Shown here: in pieces, positions 48,963 to 57,336 of the stretch
Numbering within the stretch: position 1 is the first letter of the stretch
Layout of the letters: the number at the start of each line of letters is the position of its first letter
Assembly: GCA_035544875.1 (NCBI GenBank)
Contig: DASZZP010000107.1
Span: forward strand, 124,001 to 188,000
Direction of reading: 5' to 3'
Origin: JASLEW01 sp035544875
Lineage (GTDB): Bacteria; Acidobacteriota; Thermoanaerobaculia; Multivoradales; UBA5704
Length of the DNA stretch: 64,000 nucleotides
Translations under genes and position numbers: made by a program
The notes under the pieces: model-generated
Seen by the model: the letters and a program-made list of their open reading frames with translations, nothing else
Databases searched by the model: none
Told to the model about the DNA's origin: nothing

Positions 48963-51371
48963 TTATCGGGAAGGTCGCTTGGCTGCGGCGGTTGGCCGCC
49001 GCGGCGGGCTGAGCCAGAGAGCGGCCGCCGCGGCTGTCGCCAGGGCGGCCAGCAGCAGGCCGGCGATGAAACCGCGCGGCCGGTAGAGCAGGTCGAGGCG
49101 CAGCGTCGCGGGTGGCAGGGGGGCGGCGAGCAGGCAGCCGCCGGTGACGCCGGTTGGCGACGGGCGGCCACCGGCGAGCAGCAGCCAACCGCCGTCCTGC
49201 AGCAGGCTCCCGGCCAGCCAGCGCTCCCCGGACGGCGCTCCCGCGGCGCGCGATCCGGCCCGCTCGCCGTCGGAGATCGATTCGGAACCCGGCGGCCGGA
49301 CGCGCAGCGACACCGCGTCGTCCTCCGCGGCGAGCCCTTCGAGCGGCGGACCCTGCGGCCGGCCATCCCGCCGGCTGGTGAGAAAGAACCGCGGCCAGAC
49401 CTCGCGCTCCTCCCAAAGCCAGCCCGACGGATCGCCGAGCACCCGGGTCCAAGGCGGCGGCAGCGGTTCGCCGGCGCCGGTCAGGAGGAAACGCACCCCC
49501 AGACGCCGATAGAGCGGGTCGGCGGGAGCGCCGAACAGCGGCAGCTCCCCCCACCAGCCGGCGGTGATCGGCGCGGTCAGCGCGGCGTAGGCGGCGGGCG
49601 CCATCGGGTTGTAGACCCTGGCGTCGGCCAGCCCGTAGAGTGAGGCGAGGTTGGGCGGCAACGCTCGCCCGAGCGCCGCGATCCGGTCGCCGCCCAGCCG
49701 CGCGGCGAGGAACTGCAGCGGCGGCGGGCTGGGAAAGGCCAGCCGCCGCGGCATCGGCGGGTTGGCAGGTCCGTGAACCAGCAACAGCTCGGCGGCGATC
49801 AGCGCCGCGACCCCGAAGGTGGCGGCCGCGCGCCAGGGCGAAACGGCCCCCGAGCGGCGGGCCTCGCGCGCGGGCCCCCCGGCGCCCAGGAAGAGCAGGG
49901 CCGCGGCCGCGAGGAACCTCAGCTGCCAGCGCAGCCAGCCGAAGCGGAAGATCTCGAGGCGCGCCGGGTCGGCCGGATCGGGATGGGCGAGGTAACCCCA
50001 GACCACGACGGCTGCGAGAGCGGCGGCCGCCGCCGCCGGCTGCCAGCGGCCGGTCTCGCCTCGGCGCAAGCGCTCCAGAGTGCAGGCGCCCAGGTATGCA
50101 ACGCTGAACCCGAGCGGCAGCAGGAGCCGGCGGCTCTCGCCCAGTCCCGGCACCAGAGCGTCCAGGAGCTGCGGCACTCCCGGCGGCCGCGCCAGCAACG
50201 CGAGACAGAGCCCGGCGACCACGAGCATCAGCCCCTCTTGCGGCAGCCGCACCCGCCCGCCCCTGAGGCCGGACATCACGGCCAGCAGTGCTGCCAGCAG
50301 CGTCGCCGTGCCCACGAATCCGCTCGCGTCTTCATTGCTGTTGCTCGCTCCCCAATAGAAAGCGAACCGGCTATTGCCATAGGCATTGGGAGCCGCGACC
50401 TGCAGGAGGCGCTGCGCCAGCTCATTCTGATCGGGCGCGCGGGTCCCTTCCCGCGCTTGGTCGTGCAGGCGCGCCGCGCGCAAGCTCTGAGGCAGGTAGT
50501 CGACCGCCGGCAAGAGGGCCGGCGCCGCCGCCGCCGCGGAGAGCAGCGCCGCCAAGCCGGCCCCGCCGAGCAGCGGCAGCCGCCGGCCGGACGGGCGCCC
50601 GCGCGCCAGGGCGAGCACGAAGGCGAGCGCGACGAGCAAGACGAAGAGCACGCTCTCCGGATGGCCGCCGAGCAGCAGCGCGACGAGCCCGAGGGTCAGC
50701 AGCAAGGCGTCGCGCCGCCCGCCCCGGCGCTCGCAGCGCACCAGCGCATAGAGCACCATCGGCAGCAGCGCGCCGGAATTGGCGAGCGGCCACCCCACCC
50801 ACAGCAGGAGGAAGCCGCCAAGACCGAAGGCAAAGGAGCCGGCCAGCGCCGGACCTTCCCCGAGCCGCTGTAGGCGCAGGAAGAGGAAAGTGAAGACCAG
50901 GGCCAGCCAGACCCGCAGCGCGGCGATCACCCCCGGCGCCCGCAGCGGGCCGAGCGGCATGGCGAGCAGGGCGAGCGGCTGCAGCGCTTGTGCCTGCGGA
51001 TCGGCGAGCAGCGGCATTCCCGCCCCCACGCGCGAGTTCCAGAGCGGCCAGCGACCGTTCCCCAGCGCCTGCCACGCGCCGGCCAGCGACGGCGTCACCA
51101 GCTCGATCAGGTCGCCCTGCAGGAGATTGCCGTGCGGCTGCGCCGGCGGCAGCTGCCGGAAGGGCACGTGGCCGCGCAGGTTGTCGAGCGGCAGCAGCAC
51201 CTTGCCCCCGAACAGGGCGCCGCCGAAGAGCAGGCAGGGAAGGAGCGCGAAGGCGCCGAGCGCCCATCCTGGCACGCGGTCGAACCAGCGCCGGAGCGCG
51301 GCGGCAAGCAGCCCACAGAGCGCCCCGGCATAGATGCCGGGAAGCAGGTCCGCCGGGCTCCAGTCGGACAT
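48963..51371 (-). CDS. YfhO-like multi-spanning membrane protein
   Basis: An 802-residue membrane protein from ATG 51371 (MSDWSPADLLPGIYAG). The N-terminal 500 residues have about twelve transmembrane segments and resemble the YfhO family, including LLPLDNLRGHVPFRQLPP, WPLWNSRVGAGMPLLADPQ and GGHPESVLFVLLVALAF. The soluble C-terminal region has LYGLADARVYNPMAP, YRRLGVRFLLTG and a final helix before PPRRPTAAAKRPSR. YfhO proteins are linked to wall-polymer glycosylation in Gram-positives. It is divergent from the Wzm/Wzt exporter, so a role in surface glycans is plausible. Confidence 0.8.
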   Translation of the reverse strand: MSDWSPADLLPGIYAGALCGLLAAALRRWFDRVPGWALGAFALLPCLLFGGALFGGKVLLPLDNLRGHVPFRQLPPAQPHGNLLQGDLIELVTPSLAGAWQALGNGRWPLWNSRVGAGMPLLADPQAQALQPLALLAMPLGPLRAPGVIAALRVWLALVFTFLFLRLQRLGEGPALAGSFAFGLGGFLLLWVGWPLANSGALLPMVLYALVRCERRGGRRDALLLTLGLVALLLGGHPESVLFVLLVALAFVLALARGRPSGRRLPLLGGAGLAALLSAAAAAPALLPAVDYLPQSLRAARLHDQAREGTRAPDQNELAQRLLQVAAPNAYGNSRFAFYWGASNSNEDASGFVGTATLLAALLAVMSGLRGGRVRLPQEGLMLVVAGLCLALLARPPGVPQLLDALVPGLGESRRLLLPLGFSVAYLGACTLERLRRGETGRWQPAAAAAALAAVVVWGYLAHPDPADPARLEIFRFGWLRWQLRFLAAAALLFLGAGGPAREARRSGAVSPWRAAATFGVAALIAAELLLVHGPANPPMPRRLAFPSPPPLQFLAARLGGDRIAALGRALPPNLASLYGLADARVYNPMAPAAYAALTAPITAGWWGELPLFGAPADPLYRRLGVRFLLTGAGEPLPPPWTRVLGDPSGWLWEEREVWPRFFLTSRRDGRPQGPPLEGLAAEDDAVSLRVRPPGSESISDGERAGSRAAGAPSGERWLAGSLLQDGGWLLLAGGRPSPTGVTGGCLLAAPLPPATLRLDLLYRPRGFIAGLLLAALATAAAAALWLSPPRRPTAAAKRPSR

Positions 51372-51492
51372 CGCCGGGGAGTCTACCGCCACCAAGCGCC
51401 GCCAGTCGGCGCCAATCGCCGCCAGGAGCCAGCAATCGCCGCCAGGAAGCAAGCCCGTGAGGCGCAGGGGAATCCTGCTAGAGTCGGCGGGG

Positions 51493-52296
51493 ATGCTTCG
51501 GGTCGCCCGCCAGATCTTGCGGTTCCGCGGGCTCCTTGCGACCCTCACCGCCCGGGAGCTCAAGGCGCGCTACCGCGGCTCGGTTCTCGGGTTCCTCTGG
51601 TCGCTCGCCAACCCTCTGCTGCTGCTGGCGATCTACACCTTCGTCTTCAGCGTCATCTTCAAGCCCCGGGTGCCCGGCATCGACCCCTATGCACTGTTCG
51701 TGGTGTGTGGTCTTTTCCCCTGGATCTGGCTTGCCACCGCCTCCCTCGAAGGCTCCCTCTCGCTGGTCGCCAACTCCGGGTTGATCCGCAAGGCGGTCTT
51801 CCCGGCCGAGCTGCTGCCCATGGTCTCGGTGCTGGCCAACGGCGTCCACCTGCTGCTGGCCCTGCCGATCCTGGCCGCCGGTCTGCTCGCCGGGCGCCTG
51901 CTCCACTACCCGGTGGGCGGCAGCTCGGCGGTGCTCCTGCCGGCGGTGCTGCTGTTGCAGCTGCCGATGGTCTCCGGTCTGGCGGTCGGCGCCGCGGCGC
52001 TCACCGTCCACTTCAAAGACACCCGCGACCTGCTGGCCAATCTCCTCAACCTGCTCTTCTTCGTCACCCCGATCCTCTATTCGCTCGGCTCGCTCGCCGA
52101 TCGTCCGTTCTTCTGGTGGCTGGTCCGCCTCAATCCTTTCACCCCTTTCACCCTTGCCTACCAGCAGGTCCTCTTCTTCGGCCAGCAGCCCGCGCCGTCG
52201 CTCTGGCTGCAGATGGGCGCCGTCAGCCTGCTCGCCTGGATACTGGGTGCGGGGCTCTTCGAGAGACTGCGCGAGACCCTGGTGGAGGCGGCATGA
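51493..52296 (+). CDS. wzm: ABC-2 polysaccharide export permease (Wzm-like)
   Basis: A 267-residue ABC-2 permease. It begins LRFRGLLATLTARELKARYRGSVLGFLWSLANP, the classic Wzm/TagG/KpsM entry motif, and has six transmembrane segments. HFKDTRDLLANLLNLLFFVTPILYSL and NPFTPFTLAYQQVLF are conserved family segments. It would form the channel that moves O-antigen or another lipid-linked polysaccharide across the inner membrane. The stop overlaps the wzt start in ATGA fashion. No glycosyltransferase genes are adjacent, so the glycan is not defined. Confidence 0.92.
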   Translation: MLRVARQILRFRGLLATLTARELKARYRGSVLGFLWSLANPLLLLAIYTFVFSVIFKPRVPGIDPYALFVVCGLFPWIWLATASLEGSLSLVANSGLIRKAVFPAELLPMVSVLANGVHLLLALPILAAGLLAGRLLHYPVGGSSAVLLPAVLLLQLPMVSGLAVGAAALTVHFKDTRDLLANLLNLLFFVTPILYSLGSLADRPFFWWLVRLNPFTPFTLAYQQVLFFGQQPAPSLWLQMGAVSLLAWILGAGLFERLRETLVEAA

Positions 52297-53675
52297 TCAA
52301 GCCCGCCGCCCCGGCTGCCCCGCCGTCCCCGGCCGCCCCCGGCGCCCACGGCGCTCCGACCCCGGCCGCGGCGCTGCCGCCTCCAGCGATCCGCGTCGAG
52401 CGGCTCGTCAAGCACTACCGCCGCACCCTGCCGGGCGACCGCCTGCGCACCCTCAAGAGCGCCCTGGTGAGCGGCGGCCTGACCCGCAACCTGCGGCGCG
52501 ACGAGGCCATCATCGCGCTCGAGGAGGTCGATTTCACGGTGGCGCCAGGCGAGGCCTTCGGGCTGATCGGCGGCAATGGCTCGGGCAAATCGACGCTGCT
52601 CAAGCTTGTGGCGGGAATGCTCCGGCCGACCGCCGGCCGCGTCCAGGTCGAGGGACGGGTGGCGGCGCTGATCGAGCTGGGGGCGGGCTTCCACCCCGAG
52701 ATCTCGGGCCGCGAGAACGTGTACATCAACGGCGCCGTGCTCGGCTTGACGCGCCGCCAGATCGATCGCCGCTACGCGGAGATCGTCGAGTTCTCCGGAC
52801 TGGCCGACTTCATGGAAGAGCCGGTCAAGAACTACTCCTCGGGCATGTACGTGCGGCTGGGATTCGCGGTCGCAGTCCACACCGATCCCGACGTGCTGCT
52901 GGTCGACGAGGTCCTGGCGGTGGGAGACGAGGCTTTCGCGCACCGCTGCGTGCGGCGGATCGAGGAGTTCCTGGCGGCGGGCAAGACGCTGCTGCTGGTC
53001 AGCCATTCCCTCGACCTCGTGGCCGAGCTCTGCGACCGCGCGCTCTGGCTCGACCGCGGACACCAGCGCCTTGTGGGATCGCCGCGCCGGGTGGTCGACG
53101 CTTACCGCCAGGAGGTGGCGGAGCTCGAGGGCGAGGCCCATCTGGCCGAGAAGCTGCAGCGCGAGCGCCAGGAGGAAGCGGGGGAGCAGGACAGGGACGA
53201 GGCGGAGAGGCCGGGCGAATCGCGGCGCTGGGGCTCGCGCGAGGCCGAGGTGGTGGCCATCCGCCTGCTGGGCGCCGACGGTGTCGAGCGCTATCATCTC
53301 GACTCCGGTGAGAGCGTGGTCTTCGAGATTCGGGTCCGCGCCGCGCGGCCGCTCGACGACTTCGTCTTCGGGGTCGCAATCTCGACCCCGCGCGACTTCG
53401 AATGCTGGGGAACGAATACCGATCTCGAGGGCCTGGTGCCCACCCGCTTCGAGGGTGAGGCGACGGTGCGCCTGAGCTGCCCCGCGCTACGCCTTGCTCC
53501 CGGCGACTATGTCGTCGACGTCGCCATCCATGCCCGTGACGGCGCCCCCTACGACTATCACCGGCGGGCGCTCGGCTTCACGGTCACCGCCAGGACGGGG
53601 GGTGTCGGCGTCTACTTCCCCGAGCACCGGTGGGAGTGGAGCGGCGGCATCTCGTGGCAACAGCTGGAGGACTGA
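52293..53675 (+). CDS. wzt: Polysaccharide ABC transporter ATPase with Wzt C-terminal domain
   Basis: A 460-residue ATPase. After an Ala/Pro-rich start, the ABC domain has GLIGGNGSGKSTLLKLVAG (Walker A), RVAALIELGAGFHPEISGRENVYING, NYSSGMYVRLGFAVAV (signature) and VLLVDEVLAVGDEAF (Walker B), all typical of polysaccharide exporters. A charged linker (EKLQRERQEEAGEQDRDEAE) leads to a C-terminal Wzt beta domain (residues 320-455, with GESVVFEIRV and LRLAPGDYVVDVAIHA), which in O-antigen systems binds the capped glycan end. It is coupled to wzm. Confidence 0.93.
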   Translation: MIKPAAPAAPPSPAAPGAHGAPTPAAALPPPAIRVERLVKHYRRTLPGDRLRTLKSALVSGGLTRNLRRDEAIIALEEVDFTVAPGEAFGLIGGNGSGKSTLLKLVAGMLRPTAGRVQVEGRVAALIELGAGFHPEISGRENVYINGAVLGLTRRQIDRRYAEIVEFSGLADFMEEPVKNYSSGMYVRLGFAVAVHTDPDVLLVDEVLAVGDEAFAHRCVRRIEEFLAAGKTLLLVSHSLDLVAELCDRALWLDRGHQRLVGSPRRVVDAYRQEVAELEGEAHLAEKLQRERQEEAGEQDRDEAERPGESRRWGSREAEVVAIRLLGADGVERYHLDSGESVVFEIRVRAARPLDDFVFGVAISTPRDFECWGTNTDLEGLVPTRFEGEATVRLSCPALRLAPGDYVVDVAIHARDGAPYDYHRRALGFTVTARTGGVGVYFPEHRWEWSGGISWQQLED

Positions 53676-53794
53676 GCCGCACCCAGCGGCACGCGCCTGG
53701 CGGCGCAGCTTGCCGACCGCGCTCGGCCGGCTGGCCGTCGTCCGGCGGCGAATGAGATAGCATCGCAACCTAACCACTGAGCAAGGAGGCCTCG

Positions 53795-54076
53795 ATGGCT
53801 GAGCCCGCCGACGGACTCAACGTCAAGATCAGCGACGAAGAGCTCAAGGGTCGTTACTCCAATCTGCTGCGCATCACGCATACGCGCGAGGAGTTCATCC
53901 TCGACTTCATCAACCTGATGCCGCCGCAGGGCATCGTCACCGCCCGCATCGTCGCCAGCCCCGGGCATCTCAAGAGGATCATCCGCGCCCTGTCGGCCAA
54001 CCTGGAGCGCTACGAGCAGACCTTCGGGCCGATCCAGGAAGCCCCGGAGCCCGCCGGGGAGGGCAATATTCACTAA
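53795..54076 (+). CDS. DUF3467 family protein
   Basis: A 93-residue protein of the DUF3467 family: VKISDEELKGRYSNLLRITHTREEFILDFINLMPP, VTARIVASPGHLKRIIRALSANLERYEQTFG. This family is common in bacteria, of unknown function and usually a single domain. AAGGAGG upstream fixes the ATG. The GWxTD lipoprotein gene begins at the base after the stop, which suggests joint expression. Confidence 0.92.
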   Translation: MAEPADGLNVKISDEELKGRYSNLLRITHTREEFILDFINLMPPQGIVTARIVASPGHLKRIIRALSANLERYEQTFGPIQEAPEPAGEGNIH

Positions 54077-54826
54077 GTGACTACCAGGGAGCGGCAGCGG
54101 CGTGCGATGACCTACGGGGCGGCGCCGGCATGGAGCGGCCGGAGCGCCGCCTCGCATCCACATCCGCGCCTCCTTGCCGCGCTCGTCCCCGTGCTCTGCT
54201 GCGGCGCCCTGGGCTGCGGCTCCGCCGCCGAGCGCCCGGAAACCAGCGCCGCCGCGATGCTGATGACCGGACCGACCCGCTGGCTGCTGCTGCCCAACGA
54301 AGAGCGCCAGATCCGGCATCTGCGCGGCAACCGCGAGACGGTCGAATTCATCGAGGATTTCTGGCGCCGGCGCAGCCTCGATCCGGCGTCGCAGACCAAC
54401 GAGTTCGCCCGCACCTTCTACGAACGGGTCGCTGCCGCCGACCGCCTCTACCCCGAGGGCGACGTCCGCGGCAGCCTCACCGATCGCGGGCGCGCCCTGA
54501 TCCTGCTGGGCCCGCCGCCGCTCTTGCGCTATGGGCAGCGCCAGGTGCCCTCCTGGGAGCCCGGCCAGCCGAGCTCACGGCCGGCCGTCCACGCGCGCCT
54601 GGTGGCGGTCGAGACCTGGAGCTTTCAGGCCTCCGACCTGGCGCCGGCGCTGGCGGCGCTGCTCGAGGCCGAAGGGTTGCCATCCGAGGTGGTGCTGGTC
54701 TTTCTGGTCGATGCCAAGCGCGCTCGCCTGATCGCCGGCGAGCATGTGCTCGACCTCGCCGCCCGCGCCGCGGTGCGCGGCGAGGTCATCCGCACCGGCG
54801 GCCGCTCCCGCCGTGACCGGCACTAG
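54077..54826 (+). CDS. GWxTD-domain lipoprotein
   Basis: A 249-residue protein (GTG 54077; ATG 54107 is an alternative). LLAALVPVLCCGALGC gives a lipobox (ALGC). The rest is a GWxTD domain, a family seen in Acidobacteriota and relatives: LLLPNEERQIRHLRGNRETVEFIEDFWRRR, LDPASQTNEFARTFYERV, LYPEGDVRGSLTDRGRALILLGPPP and a C-terminal part with a final VLVFLVDAKRARL strand. The name motif appears here as GSLTDRG, so GW is not kept. Its stop codon is the first base of repeat copy 4. Confidence 0.85.
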   Translation: MTTRERQRRAMTYGAAPAWSGRSAASHPHPRLLAALVPVLCCGALGCGSAAERPETSAAAMLMTGPTRWLLLPNEERQIRHLRGNRETVEFIEDFWRRRSLDPASQTNEFARTFYERVAAADRLYPEGDVRGSLTDRGRALILLGPPPLLRYGQRQVPSWEPGQPSSRPAVHARLVAVETWSFQASDLAPALAALLEAEGLPSEVVLVFLVDAKRARLIAGEHVLDLAARAAVRGEVIRTGGRSRRDRH

Positions 54827-54988
54827 CCGCACCGCCTGCGGCGACCCGATGCATGAAACGGCGCTTCGACGTGGCGGTGGAGGCCTACTCGAAGCGTCCA
54901 TCGGATCGCCCCCCGCAACCCCTCGATCCCCTTCCCACCCCTCCGGGGGGGAAGGGGACGCCCCCTCCCTCTTGCTGCGTGGAGTGTG
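54826..54988 (+). repeat. Dispersed intergenic repeat, copy 4
   Basis: About 163 bp with the same blocks as copies 1 and 2: ACCGCCTGCGG, ATGAAACGGCGCTTCGACGT, GGCGGTGGAGGCCTACTCGA, GGATCGCCCCCCGCAACCCC and the C-run/G-run hairpin, then CCCTCTTGCTGCGTGGAG. It begins at the last base of the GWxTD gene's stop codon and ends 45 bp before the M49-like start. Confidence 0.9.
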
Positions 54989-55032
54989 CCAGGATTGCCG
55001 CACGATGCAGGACGTTTCTGAAAGGAGCCCTC

Positions 55033-56724
55033 ATGCGCTGGCGGTCCTTCGGTCTGGCGATGCTCTTGCCGGCGGCGCTGTGGGCGGCGGCGCCGGCCGC
55101 CCCTTCTCCGAAGCCGGTCCCGGTCAAGGTGAGCGTGCCTGATCTCGCGCGCCGCCTCGCCCAGTACGCTCCGACGCCGCTCGCCGCGGACCTCACGGCG
55201 CTGTCGGCGGCCGACCGCCGCGTGCTCGACGAGCTGGTTGCGGCCGCCCGCCCGATGAATGACATCTTCTTGCGCCAGGTCTGGCGCGACAATCCCGGTC
55301 TCGAGCGCCAGGTCGCGGCGCTGCCGGGCAGCGAAGGCGGGGCGGTACGGGCGTACTTCCAGCTCAACTTTGGGCCGTGGGACCGCCTGGCCGGCATGCA
55401 GCCATTCCTCGGCACCATCCCGCACCCAGACGGCGCCGGCTTCTATCCCGAGGACCTGACCAAGCGGGAGCTCGAGAGCTGGCTCGCCGCCCATCCAGCG
55501 GACAAGGAGCGATTCACCTCGACGACTACGGTGATCCGCCGGCGCCACGGCGCGCTCGTCGCCGTCCCCTATTCCGAGGAGTACGCCGACTGGCTCAAGC
55601 CGGCCGCCCAACGGCTCCATCAGGCGGCCGCCGCCAGCGCCAATCCGACGCTCAAGCGCTTCCTCGAGCTGCGGGCGCAGGCCTTTGCCAATGACGACTA
55701 CTACGCGAGCGATCTCGCCTGGATGGACGTCGACGCTCCGGTCGAGGTGACGATCGGTCCCTACGAGACCTACGAGGACGGACTCTTCGGCTACAAGGCC
55801 GCCTTCGAAGCCTTCGTCACCGTGGCGCTCCCCGAGCAGTCGCGGGCGCTCGCGCGTTACAAGGAGCGGCTCCCCTGGCTGGAGCGCAACCTGCCGATCC
55901 CCGACGCCCAAAAAAACCTGACCCGCGGCAGCGAGAGCCCGATCCGCGTAGTCGACCTGGTCTATACCGCCGGCGAGACCCGGGCCGGTGTGCAGACCAT
56001 CGCCTTCAACCTCCCCAACGACGAGCGGGTGCGCGAGGCCAAGGGCTCGAAGAAGGTGCTGCTGCGCAACATGATGCGCGCCAAGTACGATCAGATCCTG
56101 GTGCCGATCTCGGCCCGGGTGCTGGTCGCGCCGCAGGTCGGCGACGTCTCTTTCGACGCCTACTTCGACGCGATCTTGCACCACGAGCTGTCGCACGGCC
56201 TGGGACCGGGCTCGATCACGCTCGGCGGCAGGAAGACCGAGGTGCGGCTCGAGCTCAAGGAGCTGTTCTCTACTCTCGAGGAGGCCAAGGCCGACGTGAT
56301 GGGGATCTACAACATCCTGGCCCTGCTCGAACGCGGCGAGATGCCTGAGGCGCTGCGCCGTTCCCTGGAGCCGACCTACGTCGCGGGACTCTTCCGCTCC
56401 GCCCGCTTCGGCATCGACGAGGCGCACGGCCTGGGGGTCGTCACCCAGTTCAACTACCTGCAGCGCAAGGGGGCGCTCGAGGTCGACGGCGCCGGCCGCT
56501 TCCGCGCCGTCTCGGAGAAGTTCCCGGGCGCCATCCGCGACCTGCTGGCCGCCATGCTCACCCTGCAAGCGACGGGCGACTACGCGGGCACCAAGAGCTT
56601 CCTCGCCGACTACGGCAAGCCGAGCGACAGCCTACGCCAGGCCATCGCCCGTCTCGCCGACCTCCCTGTCGATATCCGCCCGCTCTACCCGCTCTACGAG
56701 CCGGCGGCGGCCAAGCCACGCTGA
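55033..56724 (+). CDS. M49-like (dipeptidyl peptidase III family) zinc peptidase, secreted
   Basis: A 563-residue protein with signal peptide MRWRSFGLAMLLPAALWAAAPAAP. ATG 55033 has GAAAGGAGC before it. It resembles bacterial M49 (DPP III) metallopeptidases: YEDGLFGYKAAFEAFVTV, then a zinc site HHELSHGLG and, about 35 residues later, EEAKADVMGIY as the third-ligand helix. The site is HELSH (HExxH) rather than the HExxGH hexapeptide of classical DPP III. It should cleave peptides in the periplasm. The in-frame opening upstream to 54853 is repeat copy 4 and was not used. Confidence 0.82.
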   Translation: MRWRSFGLAMLLPAALWAAAPAAPSPKPVPVKVSVPDLARRLAQYAPTPLAADLTALSAADRRVLDELVAAARPMNDIFLRQVWRDNPGLERQVAALPGSEGGAVRAYFQLNFGPWDRLAGMQPFLGTIPHPDGAGFYPEDLTKRELESWLAAHPADKERFTSTTTVIRRRHGALVAVPYSEEYADWLKPAAQRLHQAAAASANPTLKRFLELRAQAFANDDYYASDLAWMDVDAPVEVTIGPYETYEDGLFGYKAAFEAFVTVALPEQSRALARYKERLPWLERNLPIPDAQKNLTRGSESPIRVVDLVYTAGETRAGVQTIAFNLPNDERVREAKGSKKVLLRNMMRAKYDQILVPISARVLVAPQVGDVSFDAYFDAILHHELSHGLGPGSITLGGRKTEVRLELKELFSTLEEAKADVMGIYNILALLERGEMPEALRRSLEPTYVAGLFRSARFGIDEAHGLGVVTQFNYLQRKGALEVDGAGRFRAVSEKFPGAIRDLLAAMLTLQATGDYAGTKSFLADYGKPSDSLRQAIARLADLPVDIRPLYPLYEPAAAKPR

Positions 56725-56759
56725 GCGATTGTTCGGTCCCTTCCCAGCGCCTGGGGTGG

Positions 56760-57230
56760 TCAGCTCACGCCCAGCAGCTCGACCTCGAAGATGAGGTTGG
56801 CGTTGGGTGGGATGACGCTGCCGGCGCCATTCCGTCCATAGCCCAGCGCCGCCGGGATGGTCAGCTTGCGCTTGCCGCCGACTTTCATGCCGGCGACCCC
56901 TTCATCCCAGCCCTTGATGACCTGGCCGGCGCCCAGCTTGAACTTGAAGGATTGCTTGCGGTCGAGGCTGGAGTCGAACTTGGTGCCGTCCTCCAGCCAG
57001 CCGGTGTAGTGGACCTCGACGGTCTTCCCCGCCTTGGCCTCGGCGCCGGTGCCGGTCTTGAGGTCGAGGTACTTCAGGCCGGAGGGAGTGACGATCTCGT
57101 GCGGTGTCTCCTTGGCGGGTTCCATGGTCTTGGGTTCCTGATCTTGAGCGGGTTGGGCGAGCGCTGCCAGCGTGCCCGCGATGGCGAGCAGGCCCGCGAG
57201 CAGGGCGCGCGCGAAGGGTTGGTGGTTCAT
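56760..57230 (-). CDS. FKBP-type peptidyl-prolyl isomerase, secreted
   Basis: A 156-residue protein with a signal peptide (ALLAGLLAIAGTLAALAQ). The FKBP domain has the complete pattern: VEVHYTGWLEDGTKFDSS, FKFKLGAGQVIKGWDEGVAGM, GGKRKLTIPAALGYG and VIPPNANLIFEVELL. It catalyses proline isomerisation in the periplasm. ATG 57230 has GAAAGGAGA upstream; an in-frame opening to 57500 overlaps hutI and is rejected. It is convergent with the M49-like gene and downstream of hutI on the same strand. Confidence 0.95.
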   Translation of the reverse strand: MNHQPFARALLAGLLAIAGTLAALAQPAQDQEPKTMEPAKETPHEIVTPSGLKYLDLKTGTGAEAKAGKTVEVHYTGWLEDGTKFDSSLDRKQSFKFKLGAGQVIKGWDEGVAGMKVGGKRKLTIPAALGYGRNGAGSVIPPNANLIFEVELLGVS

Positions 57231-57336
57231 GGTCCGATCTCCTTTCGGGAATGGCGTGATCGGCGTGATCGAGACGCTGGATTCTACGCCAGCGGCCGGT
57301 TCCGGCGAGTCGCGCTGCGCAAATCGCCGGTCTTCC

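Noticed and set aside
49640..50873. Plus-strand frames opposite the YfhO-like gene
   Set aside because: Gln/Arg/Ala-rich shadow sequence without motifs, opposite a long protein with clear transmembrane segments.
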